Source of the DNA: Gyromitra esculenta
Lineage: Eukaryota; Ascomycota; Pezizomycetes; Pezizales; Discinaceae
Reading direction: 5' to 3'
NCBI GenBank assembly: GCA_038503075.1
Contig: JBCAML010000022.1
Span: forward strand, 992,001-1,056,000
Length of the DNA stretch: 64,000 nucleotides
Every line of letters starts with the position of its first letter. Positions within the stretch are counted from its first letter, which is position 1. The position numbers and the translations under genes were made by a program. This document shows positions 12,408 to 24,141 of this stretch, piece after piece. The notes beneath the pieces are model-generated. The model was not told the origin of the DNA. It saw nothing but the letters and a program-made list of their open reading frames with translations, and did no database searches.

Positions 12408-15400
12408 ATGACTACGTCTGCCAGCAGACCCATAAATTCAACGGAGACAACTTTCTCCTACGCCGCCGCCGCATCTGGAAAAAATTCTACTGGACTTGCC
12501 CTAAACAAATCGCAAACTAACGGTTCATCTAAACCTAGCGTCTCGTCCTCAGCCGGGCCGCCTACTCAGAGACCCGTATCATCGACTTCATCGTCAACAG
12601 CACCCGGCATGAACGGTAGCACAGTGCCCACCACCGGAACCTCCACGCCTCAATCGTTACCAACCATTGTCGCCGACTCGCATTCGAAAGGGAGCGGGGA
12701 GATGAGCTCTACTGTCATTCCTTCCACTATATCATCTCCTAGCGTGGGATCGGTATCAACCCCTACGTTACCAAAAGAAGACGACTTGGTACCTTCGATT
12801 TTGTCAGCGCCAGAAGATAAGACTACTTCTTGGGAGAAGCAATCTCAGACTTCTAGCCGCGACGCCAAAAAGACCTCAAGTGCTGGTAGTAGAACACCTG
12901 ATGTTTCCAAGGATGTCACCCTGGTTCCCGCGCCGCTCCCCGAAGTGAATCCTTGGAATACAAAGAGGAATCCTGCCAAGAAATCGAATGCACCTACAAC
13001 CGTGCCCATAGCACCAACGGCTGCCAAGACACCTATAAGCCCAAGCAGCGCCACAACGGTCAAGGACAGTGTGGATAAATTGGCGGAATTGAAGCAGGCG
13101 GAAAAGAAAAAAAAACCGATTGGTGAAAACGTGGATGTTTTGGAGAAAGAGAAATTTAAGGAGGGATCTAGCAGCATCGGAAAAGATGGATTGGCGAGGG
13201 AGCCTGGAGGCCGCAAGAAAAGCACGGATGCTGGGAGGGTAAATGGTTATCCAGGCAAAGATGATGGTATATATCATTTCCCCTTTTGTTTTCAGAGATT
13301 GAGTGGCAATTAGCTAATGTGACCTCATTCGTTCAATAGCTAGCGTCCCCAGAAAATCAACAAGGAAAGCACATCAACAATCGGAAAAGGAGCCTGCTGC
13401 TCCAGTTCTTCCCCCACCTGTCACAGATGTTGAATCATGGCCTACTCCCGAAATAGCTCAGGATGAGGTAGAAAAGACAAAACGTGAGAAGGACGAGAAG
13501 GATAAAACCGCGTCGTCTAAAGTCCATAAATGGGTACCAGTAGTAATAACTACACCATATGTTCCTCCATTTTCAAATAAATCCGGACGTGGAGGTAGGA
13601 GTGGTCGTGGTGGTCGTGAGGGAAGCAGTAGAGGAGGAGGGGGGGCAGGGAACCTAGGAGCAGCCGTTCCGTCTTCATCTTCGCCAAATGGCGATAAGCA
13701 GGTAGGGGGCGCGTATGGGTCTGGATCTGGATCTGGGACTGGGGCAGAGAATGATCGCGGTCGTCAAGGTTCTGGGGCTGGCCCATCCCGTGGGGGGCAC
13801 CAAGGAAATAAGAATGGGAAACGCGCTACAAGTGTTGGTGGTACCTCGGGCCGCCGTGAATCGAAGGGGACATTACAGATCAGTCCTCAGGAAAAGAGGA
13901 AGGAGTTCACCGCAGCACCGGAGGCTGGAGAAGCGGCTCCCGAATCAGTCCAATCTTCCAAGACCTCCTCCACTGGGACACAGACGCACACTGAGAGGTT
14001 ACGTCGTGGGTCAAGGGCAGATGAGTCAACTCTTGTTGCACAGGGAGAGGGGCGTCAATTCTCTGAGAATCAAGACAGAGGTCACCAGAATAGTAGTGGG
14101 CAAGGGTACCATAGATCAGAACGTGGATCTTACCAGGCTTTCAATAGCAATCGGTCAGATCATCATGAAATGAGGGATAGCGGTTCCGCACATGGTCCTC
14201 GCGAACGTGGCTACGAAGGGGGGCGTGGACGCGGAGGCTATCGAGGACGCAACAACTATAACCCGCAATTTGCGAATGGTCACAATGCTGGGCATCAAAA
14301 CCAAGGACATTATACGTCTACTCCTCCGCATTTTAACTCTCACCCTAACAATGGGCAGTATCACCAACCAGGTTCGCAATCTTCGCAGCGTGCGTTTAGG
14401 GGCTCAAGATCACACCCCAATCATGGCCAGAACTACAACCGCTTCCCTAACCCGAATATGCCCCCGCCTGCTTTCATGCCGACCTATCCAGTTCCCTACG
14501 AGGCATACATGATGGCACTAAATGGAGTGCCAGGGCATGAATTACCTGGGATAGTTGATATAATTACACAGATGTAAGTTTATATCACAACGTATACTCT
14601 TGCGTTTTATGCTAACCTTTTTTCCTCCAGAAACTATTACTTCTCCGTCGATAATCTTTGCAAAGACGTATTTTTGCGGAAACACATGGACAGTGATGGT
14701 TACGTTAGACTGTCTGTCATCGCCAAATTTAACCGCCTGAGGGAATTGACTCAGGATATATATGTGCTGCAGCAGGCATGCCTACAGTCACAAGAAGTCC
14801 ACTTGGCTGCTGGAGTTAATGATTTGCATGTTCGGAAAGCGATTGGGTGGGAGACTTGGGTTCTTAGTGAAGCTGACCGTGATCCTACTGCCCGATGTGG
14901 AATGAGTAGCTGGCATACGGATTCTCGACAACACGCTCAGCAGGGCTCGCCGCTTGAAATGTCTGGTTCGGCTGTGCCTTTCATGCCCGACGTTAGCAGA
15001 GGTCGTACTCAGAGTGGGATCACCCCAGGAGCTCCAGCTTTTATTCCATCGGGTTCCTACTCTGTCGGCACCGGCAGCTCAGTAAGTACCACTGGTGTCA
15101 CTTCGCTATCTGCTGACGTTCCTGAATTTTCGCCATCCGCAACCCCTCTGGTTAATGGGTCAGTGGATGACCACTCTGCTCCGGCAGATGAGTTTCCTGA
15201 CAGTGATATTGGTCGCCTTGTCGTTGTTTGTAAGCGGAACGGAGGCAGTGAGAGCAACAACACGTCTCCTGGAACATCTCCTTCCAAAACTCGGTCGAAC
15301 GGGATTCTTGACGGGGCTGTTAATGGCGTCCTTACTAACGGCACCACTTCAGGGTAAGTTAATTCTACTGATTTAGCCTAGGTGTTTCTATTTATTAACA

Positions 15401-16040
15401 CTCATTAATAGGCACTCTAGCCCGAATAGGCCATCGTTTGGACACCGATCATCCGACGTTGGATGGCTCCTAGAAGGAGACTCCGGATCCCAGGAGCCAC
15501 CACACACGTACGTTCATAAATTATATCAGACAGTCCTGACCCAGTCATTGGGGCAGCGTGAAGCTTCCGGATCGTCCAAAACCAGTGAGATGGTCACACT
15601 TTACAAATTTTGGTCACACTTTTTGTTGGACAAATTCAATGGCCAGATCTACAACGAGTTCAAGACTTGTGCCCTTGCGGATGCCGATTTCTCCGTACGT
15701 TTCGGCTTGGAGTATCTCTTCAAGTTTTATGAGGATTTGTTTAAGGAACGCGAGGAAGTCCACGATAGTCTAATCCAGGATTTTATCACACTGGCCAAAA
15801 AGGATGCAAAAAACGGGAAAGAACTTGGTCCAGAAAAACTCGCCTCGGTTCTAGAGAGCTCGCGCTTAAGCGCGCAGAATAAACAGAAGATTGACGCGCT
15901 GCTAGATTTAGAGATCCGCAAGGCTCTTGAGGATGGTGTGGAGAAGAAGGATGGACAGTTGATCGAACCTTACGCTGCTGTACGTTACTACTCTTTTACT
16001 TCCTTTGTCCAACCATTCCAATTAACATTGTTTATAGTAA
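12408..16040 (+). CDS. LARP1-like protein: La motif plus DM15-like region
   Basis: Exons 12408-13266, 13340-14573, 14631-15353, 15412-15979 and a final stop-only exon 16038-16040 give 1128 residues. The N-terminal 650 residues are low complexity: Ser/Thr-rich, then charged, then RGG/GGR-rich with SGRGGRSGRGGRE, then Asn/His/Gln-rich. A La motif follows at about residues 690-775 (INYYFSVDNLCKDVFLRKHM, then DGYVRLSVIAKFNRLRELT) with its conserved aromatics. The C-terminus at about 985-1100 matches the DM15 region of LARP1 (LYKFWSHFLLDKFNGQIYNE, later RFGLEYLFKFYEDLF). LARP1 proteins bind poly(A) and, through DM15, the mRNA cap and adjacent 5' pyrimidines, controlling stability and translation of ribosomal-protein mRNAs. 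Exons 1-4 are firm. The 3' end is less so: intron 15980-16037 places TAA directly after the acceptor TAG, whereas reading through adds a low-complexity tail and a distant acceptor near 16460 adds eight residues. Confidence 0.87.
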
Positions 16041-18681
16041 ATCACTTGTCGTGGGGTTATTTCACACCCCATCACAATCACTTATTTCGACCGCTTTACT
16101 ACGGATTACTTCAGCTTTTTCATTCTTCTTTCGTGATCAGAAATGCACAACTTGGCGTATTGGTTTTTTGTTCCGCCTTTAAAATCACTCATAACCTTGT
16201 CCCGTGCTTCTTGACTCATCAACCGCATGACCCGCGAACATAGATTTTTCCTTCACTTTCAAAGATCGCTGTTTTCTCTACTCTAAAATCCACCTTTCTT
16301 CTCCCTTAATATGGCGTCAGTTTGCTCTTTTCTTTTCTTCTACTTTTATTTTTCCATGTCCACCTTCTCTACCGGCTGTGCCCTTTCTCCTATTTACCTC
16401 CTTGCCTTCATTTCAGCTTTATTTACTTTTCTACACCTACTTTACCTTGTGGACTTCCTAGGAGGCCTCAATTCAGCAACTACAGTGAGGCGGGAAAAAA
16501 GCAAAATCCAAAGTGAGATCGGGTCAAATTATAGCTAGGGAAGATCCAAGAGAGATTTCGTGTGGTAACTGTTTTTGCGCTTCCTTCTGCCATTTCATGA
16601 AGTTTCTTTTTACGAAAACGCAAGCATGATGGCAGATGTTGTTTCATTTTACTTCACGTACATAGTTGCACCCTTATGGCTTTGTTTTTGTTTTTTTGTC
16701 GCGATCTCCTGGCTTCATCTCTTCTCTTGGCTTGCCTTTGTTGGTCGTTGCTCCTCTCACTATTCTTCTCATTTTATTTCCGTCTTGCAATTCTCTCGAG
16801 GATTCGGTTGAAATATTCGAGTCGTGAAAGATGGGAATTGCCTAGTTTTATGTTGGTGCGAGGACGTGGGACGTTGATACTATTATGATGCCTTTGAGTC
16901 TTTTCATCAGCGATCTGGAACATGGTTTTGGCTGAGTTTACGACGGGCAGCGAGGATTACGTTTTAATGTGTCGGCAGTAGTGAAAAAGAGAAGCGTCGA
17001 AAAGAAGAATAATCGGAAGGGAAAACAATTAAAAATAACGGAGCTGTGTCTGGATTATTTTTTTCTCATTGCTTTTTTCTCTCCATTTTATGGTCTTATT
17101 TGTATTCGCTTTGGTGGGATGCATTTTGTTTTTGTTGCTTTTCTTTCTTGGTTCTTATTTTTTTTTTCCGGGTGGTTCTTGCTTTGGTGTTTTTTTGTGT
17201 TTCGGTTTTGTCTTGGTTTTGGTGTTTTTTTTTTTCCTCTTCCACGATCTTTTATGTGTCATGTCTACTAGTAGGGTACGGGATAGTTGGTTAGGTATGG
17301 GGCTTATGAAATGGTATAAAATAGGGAGTGATGGTGGCAGGCATCATTGTTGGTGCTGCGATCATTTGTTTTGTTTTTTATTTTATTTTTTCTGTTCCTT
17401 GTATAGCTCTCACCATATCTAGTCTCTATGTGGCCAAGAAGAAGGGAGATATCAAGAAATATTTCAGAAAAAAAAAAAAAAAATCGATATCTTTGCGAAC
17501 ATATCACAAATGTGGGAGAATCCGTGATGGGGCTTCCTAAACACGGTTATGTTGGAATCTTAGACCGTACTAGCCATCATGAAGTAGGATTTGACGAAGG
17601 GTTCTGATTCGTCCCACAAATTGACAAGCATCTGCTTTCCCTAGAGCAACCTCTAATCACGTTTGACAAGAAAAAGTATTAGCTGCGAAAGCTTACGCAT
17701 CGGGAAGATACTGCTTCCTCTTCTTTAATTTGTTGCTATCGATTCTCCTATGAAGAATAAAACTCTTAGAGGCCTAGAAGAGAAGCTCGTTGAGAACTAG
17801 AACTAGATTCCTCAAAACAAATTATCCTAAGGGACCTTGTATCCCACATTAACTGTACAAAACTCTATGCCCCTTTCCGCACCCTAGGCCCTATCGCGAA
17901 ACCATTTATATAGTTATCGTTTAAGCACCCGAGTGATAGTTAGTGAATTTTATAGATTTGTCTCAACAAATCCTTGAGTATTGCATATGCATATGCATAT
18001 CCATTAAAAAGAGATCCTTTCCTTCCTCTATTTCACGGTTCTTCAGACCACAGCCCTAACATTAATCACAGCACTATTTATTAGTCATATACCGGTATAT
18101 GGGTATTACTATACTCCTAGCTTATTGATAATCTACATTACTCAAGTGGCAGGAAGTATCAACGTTATATACCTGAAACGTGGGGGTATCAGAAAAACCG
18201 CCTAGACGTGAAATCATTAAGCTCAGAGACATTTCACCGATCCTCAACCAAGCCCCATTTCATTCAGCACACAAAATCAGATCCGACCTGCTATGTCTAC
18301 AAATCTATTAGAAGTTCCTGGGTTCTTGGAATATTATCTGAATGCCACCTTATCCAATTGCCAGCGTCCCGGGCCCTGTTTAGCTATAGTGGTATGACCG
18401 GTTTGGTCGAATATCGTATACAATACCTTGACTAGAGCATGGGTATGGTCTGTAAGACAAAATCTTTAAGTTAGTGTGCTCACCACAGAACCCGCATATG
18501 AATAAGGTCGGACAGAATTTTATCTATCACATACGATTCTATTGTCCGCACATTTGCTCGGCCAAGGTGGTCTATCTTGGTTCCACCCCAGTCCAGATGT
18601 TTGTGTTTCGCAAAATATAGGCTTTGATCATCTTCCATCATATCCTCTATCGTGAACGAGAAGCACGGTTGCTAATTGGCA
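16041..18681. other. T-rich 3' flank and intergenic region
   Basis: The plus strand from about 16280 to 17260 is strongly T-rich with many TTTTC and TTTTG tracts, probably the LARP1-like 3' untranslated region and low-complexity DNA. Apparent open frames encode only Phe/Leu/Ser-rich strings. A 17-base A run lies at about 17470-17486, and a short GCATAT repeat near 17978-18000 (TGCATATGCATATGCATAT). No gene found. Confidence 0.45.
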
Positions 18682-20346
18682 TCACCAGAAAGCGACGGTC
18701 AGTGCCATGAAAAAAAGACGATAAATACTGTACCCTAAGAAATATTGAATTACACTCCATACCGAGTTTATATGTAGGATTTGCATTTCCCATTCTCGTA
18801 TGCCAGCTTGCTGACAGGCTTTTACTAACGCAGTGTCTTGTTCCCTACCAAAATCATTCAGGGCCAGAAATCCGTCCGAGGAATTTCGCGTGCAGCTGCA
18901 GAACATAGATACACAACCCAGGTCTCTTCTAGTCATAGCTGAACGAAAAACAAAAGAAGATAGCTTCGGGAATGCTCCAGAAGCTATCTTAGTCGCTAGC
19001 CAAATTTTACTATTTCTGGATGGTATCGAGATCGTCATGGATCGTAGATGCCGTGCCACAAAGTCTGTAGTTTGGTGTGCCATGCTTGTGCTCTCGAAAG
19101 CATCGCTTGGGACCACGCGCGCTTTGATTTCTTCTTCGTGGGGTGTTTCAAAAGCTATCTTGAGGTCTCGGAGTGCAGGAGCCAATGTGAAAATCAAAAA
19201 TAAGAACTCATCGAGGCAAATTGTTCTCGGGTAATAGTGATCAGGGTTGAAATGATTGTTCGCGGCCCAAGAACAGCCAATGTTTAGATTCGTCAAGGTT
19301 GATAAGCTAATATGTTGCAGGGACTGCAGGCGGCAACGCTCTAAGTAATCGACGAGTGGATTCAAAGGCGCTGTGTTATCGTACTGCGCAGGGTCTTCTT
19401 GAAGTGGTACCCAGGCATTAAGGGTCAGAAATTTAAGCCCCTTTACAGGCACATGCTGAAATATTGTACGAAAGTCACACACCCGATTTCCACACTCAAT
19501 CGACAGAGAGCACAGTTCAGTCAGAGAATCAAGAACGCTGGCCGCCCATTCTGCAGCATCAAGTGAAACATGTCGAATCTTTTTCCAGCCGCGATAGATC
19601 TGGAGGATTCTAGGTTCATCGGTAAGAACAGTCCACCGAGCGTATGCCCACGAGGCAAACCGCCAGTCCCACTGCGTCCAATTTGGGTTATTCTCAATCG
19701 CGTCAAAAAGCCGTTTGCGTAGATCTGGTCTATTAAAATGGTGGAGATATGACCAAAGATTCCCTAGCCCTGTAACTGATTCCAGCCTACTGGAACATAG
19801 CTCGAAAACCATAACCCAGTTCGGCAAAGTATCGATGATGTTCTGAGCATAGTTCCGGTATTTGGTAATATTGATTTCTGGAAGTTTCAAATGCCGAACC
19901 AGCAAGACTGGACCCTGTGGCAATCGTAGAGTTTGATTTAATCTATCAAGTTTCCTCAAAAGAAGGTCTTTCGTGATGTGAGGTTCCGGATACCAGTGAA
20001 ATTTCGCAAGATTTCGATGAGATTCTTTGCACTCTCCACTAAACCGCAAATCAAGAGTTTGATAAAGTGCTTTGGTACCAAATTCGTTGAAGACTCGGCA
20101 AACTAAGGAGAGTTTGCAAAGAAGTGTGTGTCTGCATAAGATGCATTTTGGGTATTCGAGGGATTCAAGAATCATAAACCATATCTCCGCCGGAAGGGTT
20201 GGCGCTGAGAGATTTTGAAGCTTTGAATCTGCACCTTTTAAATATGAGAGTGGACGAAGAGGGATGGATGTCGTTCTGGTGCGCTTGGTGGTTGACTTGT
20301 TCGGGGGAGTTTGTAGAGCGTAGTGGACCCTCTTGAAAGCTAGCAT
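18682..20346 (-). CDS. F-box domain protein of unknown target
   Basis: Single-exon frame of 554 residues starting at an ATG. A basic N-terminus (about 1-45) precedes an F-box-like segment at about 49-95 (LSAPTLPAEIWFMILESLEY, then LCKLSLVCRVFNEFGTKALY). F-box proteins recruit substrates to SCF ubiquitin ligases by binding Skp1. The rest has scattered leucine-rich stretches (such as LRDLKIAFE and LRSMTISIP) and many Trp and Cys residues, typical of the large, fast-diverging fungal F-box families, but no regular repeat. It is isolated, has AT-richer codon use than the housekeeping genes and sits beside repeat-bearing DNA, which fits a lineage-specific gene. The last 25 residues are hydrophobic. 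Substrate and localisation unknown. Confidence 0.75.
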   Translation of the reverse strand: MLAFKRVHYALQTPPNKSTTKRTRTTSIPLRPLSYLKGADSKLQNLSAPTLPAEIWFMILESLEYPKCILCRHTLLCKLSLVCRVFNEFGTKALYQTLDLRFSGECKESHRNLAKFHWYPEPHITKDLLLRKLDRLNQTLRLPQGPVLLVRHLKLPEINITKYRNYAQNIIDTLPNWVMVFELCSSRLESVTGLGNLWSYLHHFNRPDLRKRLFDAIENNPNWTQWDWRFASWAYARWTVLTDEPRILQIYRGWKKIRHVSLDAAEWAASVLDSLTELCSLSIECGNRVCDFRTIFQHVPVKGLKFLTLNAWVPLQEDPAQYDNTAPLNPLVDYLERCRLQSLQHISLSTLTNLNIGCSWAANNHFNPDHYYPRTICLDEFLFLIFTLAPALRDLKIAFETPHEEEIKARVVPSDAFESTSMAHQTTDFVARHLRSMTISIPSRNSKIWLATKIASGAFPKLSSFVFRSAMTRRDLGCVSMFCSCTRNSSDGFLALNDFGREQDTALVKACQQAGIREWEMQILHINSVWSVIQYFLGYSIYRLFFMALTVAFW

Positions 20347-21518
20347 GGTGAAAGAGAGTACATTGAAATCAACGCCTTAGATTATTGCAGCCTTCAGCAA
20401 GTGAAGTGGGGCAACGACTAGATCTAGCCATAGACACAGGAGTCGGACAAGCGGATTACACGGTTATGTGGATATTACCCGGCTGCTTTTCAGGAGAAGT
20501 TAAAAATAGAAACCATCATGCATATCATAGAACCGGGACACACCATGATAAATACCTATTCTCAAAAATTGGTATGGCTCTCTCATGTGATTTTTATCGG
20601 AGCTGGAAGCTGCTGAAGCCAGGCTTCATCTTTTTTTTTTTTTTTTTTCGAAGTTGATGCTTATCTTTGGCCGCCATAAGCTACTCGTCGATACTCATCA
20701 ACATGAGCTCAACCCCTGTTATCTGTTCAAGTTTCGTGCTCGAAACTTACAGAGAATCCATACTCAAAGCTGACGGAGGGGCCCTAGTAGCTCGAAAGTG
20801 CCGCTTCTGTCCTGGTGTTTTCCCATGCTCTTTCAAGCTTAAGAGCTTGGAACTGCAATTCTAGCCACCTTACCCGTTTTAAAGCCCACCTCCAATATAG
20901 TTGAATTAACACCATCTCCGATCTCGCTGCCTCCAGTCTCGCTGCCATCTAAGTTAGCATATATTGGCTATATCGAGAGAGAATCCATTGAAATAAACGC
21001 CATTGAGCGGATACCTAGTAAAAAACGAGTTTGCTAATTCTTGCGCCTTATTGTGCATTTCTAGAAGTAAACAAAGATCAGGCCCCAGCGGAGGGGGGAG
21101 GGGGAGGAAAGAAAGGGACTCTCAGATTCAATGCTGACTCGAAAAGGTAAGCCTAAGACTGTGATACTTCGTAGTACACAGATCCAAGCGTTTCTAGGAA
21201 TAAAGGGTTGGGTTCGCTATCGCTCACCGCTAAACGGGCATCGAACAGAAGAATGACAAAATAGCATGCTCGTACGACGGTGATGATGGAAGAGTGAACC
21301 GCGAACTGAAGTGATCTACTGCTCCATTGTTAATATCTATGGTTTGATCCTGTAGGGCTTGAACGTACACATTACGCTTTATCACTCGAGTCCTAGAGCC
21401 AACCCTTATGTAAGCAGTTAAATGGCGTGTGCCCCAGGGTGAATTATAAAGTTTTATGAGATCTTGTAAAGCATCCTTTTATTGAGCCGGACCTTCTATT
21501 AAATAATATGATACTAGC

Positions 21519-21843
21519 GCGGTAGAAGAGGAGAATGAGAATGAAGAAATGGTCAGGATAGGAATGGGGGATTTGGAGATTGGGGGATAAAATTAAGACA
21601 GTGGGACCGCCTTTCAGAAGGTACGGCGCCGGTCAAAATTGAAAACCTAATGAAGGAAAATGTTTATTTTTATATTTCTTATGGAAGGAAGTTGAAAGTT
21701 GGGATATTACAGTTAGTGAGGTTCTGTTTTCGCGATTTTTGTTCCCGTTTTTGTTTTTTGTTTTTTGTTTTCCGTTTTCGCGATTTTGGACTTTTTAAGA
21801 GTACCATAACCTTCGAGTTGAATGTACCTAATGAATAAACAAC
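21519..21843 (+). mobile_element. Short retroposon-like element, copy A
   Basis: This copy shares its 3' part with copy B. The 47-nt blocks 21797-21843 and 22285-22331 differ at only two positions, both transitions. The blocks starting GACCGCCTTT (21605 and 22102) are also similar. It is bracketed by an 11-nt exact direct repeat, atgatactagc, at 21508-21518 and 21844-21854, as a target-site duplication would be. Copy A carries about 85 nt of extra 5' sequence absent from copy B. It has no terminal inverted repeats and no coding capacity, and ends in GAATAAACAAC. This pattern fits a SINE or a 5'-truncated LINE tail. The family is not one I recognise. Confidence 0.5.
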
Positions 21844-22101
21844 ATGATACTAGCCCACTCAAAAACTTGCGGCAGCTTAAACACAGAAATAAGGATATCG
21901 AGAGAGAGGAACTGTAATATATTGTCTCGAGCCAGCCCCAATTTGGCTTAGCTTGTTTGTGTAATTACTTCACCAAGCCATTGGTAATATCTCATGCCTA
22001 ACTGAATATAGGAATTTTATATACTAGCGAACGACCCGTATCCCAGTAATAAAGGATGGACTCTTGCAATTGCCGGTCCTAGTTATACCACCTTCACATG
22101 C

Positions 22102-22340
22102 GACCGCCTTTCCGAAGGAATGGCACTAGTTGAAGTCTGAAAACCCAATAAAGGAAAATTTGTCATTTTGTAAGGAGGGTTTAATAAGTTAGGCGAAGTT
22201 GGTTTTGTGATTTTGTGGTTAGGTTTTGTTTTATGTTTTTGTTTTTGTGTTTTGTTTTTGTGTTTTGCGATTTTAGGCTTTTTTAAGAGTACCATGACCT
22301 TCGGGTTGAATGTACCTAATGAATAAACAACAACAACAAT
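22102..22340 (+). mobile_element. Short retroposon-like element, copy B (5'-truncated)
   Basis: Second copy of the repeat, starting at GACCGCCTTTCCGAAGG and ending in an AAC-repeat tail (GAATAAACAACAACAACAAT). It is flanked by a 13-nt perfect direct repeat, caccttcacatgc, at 22089-22101 and 22341-22353. The T-rich interior (TTTTGTTTTT units) is length-variable relative to copy A. Relative to copy A it lacks the 5' end. Target-site duplications, a simple-repeat 3' tail and 5' truncation together are the usual marks of target-primed reverse transcription. Confidence 0.55.
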
Positions 22341-22774
22341 CACCTTCACATGCACCTTCTTGCTGGCTATATGCACATATAGCCAACTACAGATGGACAG
22401 CTTACGAGTAGAAAGGTTATGTACTTTTTGGTGGGGAGATGGGGTAGTGGTAGTCAGAAGAACCGTAGTACAGCCTCATGTATTGCCACTCGTTTAATTT
22501 ATAGACTGGTTTTGAAATAATGCCACATTTTATTCTGCTTTATGTCCCCCAAGCTATAGTAGGATCGCCACAGAACCGACCCAATCATAAGGTTCGAAAG
22601 TAAGAACGGATAGTAACACGCAATAACATAATGATTAGGAGTATAGTGAAACGCCATAGTGTGGGTTCGGAATATACTCGCGCCAGTAGGCTTTAATGTT
22701 ATCTATATATGCGTATGTAGAAGAGGTATTGTGTTAAAAGTTCCGTGGCTGTGTTCGAAATTTTTTAGGTTGAG

Positions 22775-24141
22775 TTAGCATCTTCCTGCGTGTTTCTCTG
22801 TGGGAATTTTGGGGTATACCTTCTTAGGACGTCCTCTTGGTGCCTTTGTATCAGTTTCTAGCTTTTGCTGTTTTCTCTCCGGCTTTTCATCTTCCTCTTC
22901 CACCTCTTTTTGTTCAACGGGTTTTACGTCTTCTTCTTCCTCTTTTTTAATATCCTCTTCTCCCTTCATAGCCGCATTCCTCTCCACACGCCTCACTTTC
23001 TTCTCCACCATCACCTCCTCGACATCACTCTCAACGCCATCTTCTCCCTTAGCCAGTTTCCTCTTCACACGCCTCACAGGCTTCTTTGGTTTCACCTCCT
23101 CGACTTCACTCTCAGCGTCATCTTCCCCCTTCACCTCCTTCACAGGCCCCTTTTTCTGCACACTAGGCACAAACGCACTTGTCCTCGAACCCACATTCAC
23201 AAACTCAATCTTCTCACCTGTCGGTAATTTATTCCCCTTCTTCCCCTTCCCCCATCTATGCAGCATCAACCAGTCCTCGGGAAACTTTGAACTATCAGCC
23301 TCTACATCCACCGCAAACTTCGTCACATACAGCAACGCCCTGTGCAGCTCCTTAATCTGCGCATCCGTGAGTTTGTTGCTATAGCACTCCGGATGCAATC
23401 GAGCCTGGTACAATATCTCATCGCCAACCCAGTTCCCCACGCCTGCAATCGCGCTCTGGTCTAACAGCCACGCTTTCACAGGGACCCTCCGTGAGCGCAG
23501 CTTCTCGGTGAGCCATGCCAGCTCGATAGGTTCTAAGACTGGGTCAGGCCCGTTTTTGTCAAGCGGAGAGATATTGCGGAGGTCGTGGCCATCGGGATGG
23601 TGGATTAGTCTGATACGGGCCAGACGGCGGGGGTCGGCGAATGCAATTTCATTGGTGGTGCCTTTGAGGTGCAGGTTGAATTTGAGGTATTTGGGGGGCC
23701 ATGTGAGTTCGGTTGTGGTGGAGCGGTAGTGGGAGGCGGGGTCGTTTTTGATGTGAATCCAGCCGGTCATGCCTGAGCGATGTTAGTTACGAATATAGTT
23801 ACTCTACTAGAGATGGGGGAAAGTATATACCGAAATGCATTAGTGGATGTGGAGGGCTGTCCATTACTAGCCTGTTGTATCTCATTAGCTTCCGTCCCAT
23901 AAAAAGGTACAAATTAGGGATTCAGATATTGAGCTATAGAGTTGGAGTCATACCAAAAGTACTTTCCCCATTGCTTCGCGGCAAGTACCTTTTTCCCCTC
24001 CAGCGCCTTCTTGAACGCTTCATGGGTAGTATCTTTGTACACGATCACATCTTCAAGCGCAGTCACACTCGCTATTGCCTTCCCGACTAAATGCGTCCTA
24101 AGACGGTTCACGATGCGCGCGATTTCGCCGATCTCAGGCAT
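22775..24141 (-). CDS. Formamidopyrimidine-DNA glycosylase family (FPG/Nei) with zincless finger
   Basis: Exons 24141-23954, 23871-23831 and 23772-22775 give 408 residues. The start is fixed by MPEIGE, because in this family the Pro after Met is the catalytic nucleophile and the following Glu is the general acid. The conserved Lys is in VLAAKQWGKYFW. The helix-two-turn-helix is at about 185-225 (LLDQSAIAGVGNWVGDEILY) with its Asn. There is no Cys4 zinc finger. Instead the segment ending SRTSAFVPSVQK matches the zincless finger of NEIL1 and of plant and fungal FPG. These enzymes excise oxidised purines and ring-opened lesions and cleave the abasic site in base-excision repair. The last 120 residues are a Lys/Glu tail with imperfect repeats (VRRVKRKLAKGEDG, VRRVERNAAMKGEED), probably for nuclear import or binding. 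The 41-nt middle exon is small but both junctions keep frame. Confidence 0.9.

Larger units (their letters stand above)
20347..22774. other. AT-rich intergenic region with two retroposon-like insertions
   Basis: No gene is visible between the F-box gene and the FPG gene. A run of about 20 T residues lies at 20631-20649. The two short repeated elements at 21519-21843 and 22102-22340 are listed separately. The remaining sequence is AT-rich and unremarkable. Confidence 0.5.

Noticed and set aside
15980..16243. Read-through extension of the LARP1-like protein
   Set aside because: The extra residues are hydrophobic and low complexity, and a well-formed 58-nt intron removes them; kept only as an alternative.
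16300..17430. Several Phe/Leu-rich frames resembling membrane proteins
   Set aside because: They arise from T-rich low-complexity DNA in overlapping frames and have no loops or motifs typical of transporters.
22800..23384. Long plus-strand open frame opposite the FPG gene
   Set aside because: It is the antisense shadow of the Lys/Glu tail, giving Ser/Phe/Thr-rich low complexity, whereas the minus strand carries the glycosylase motifs.
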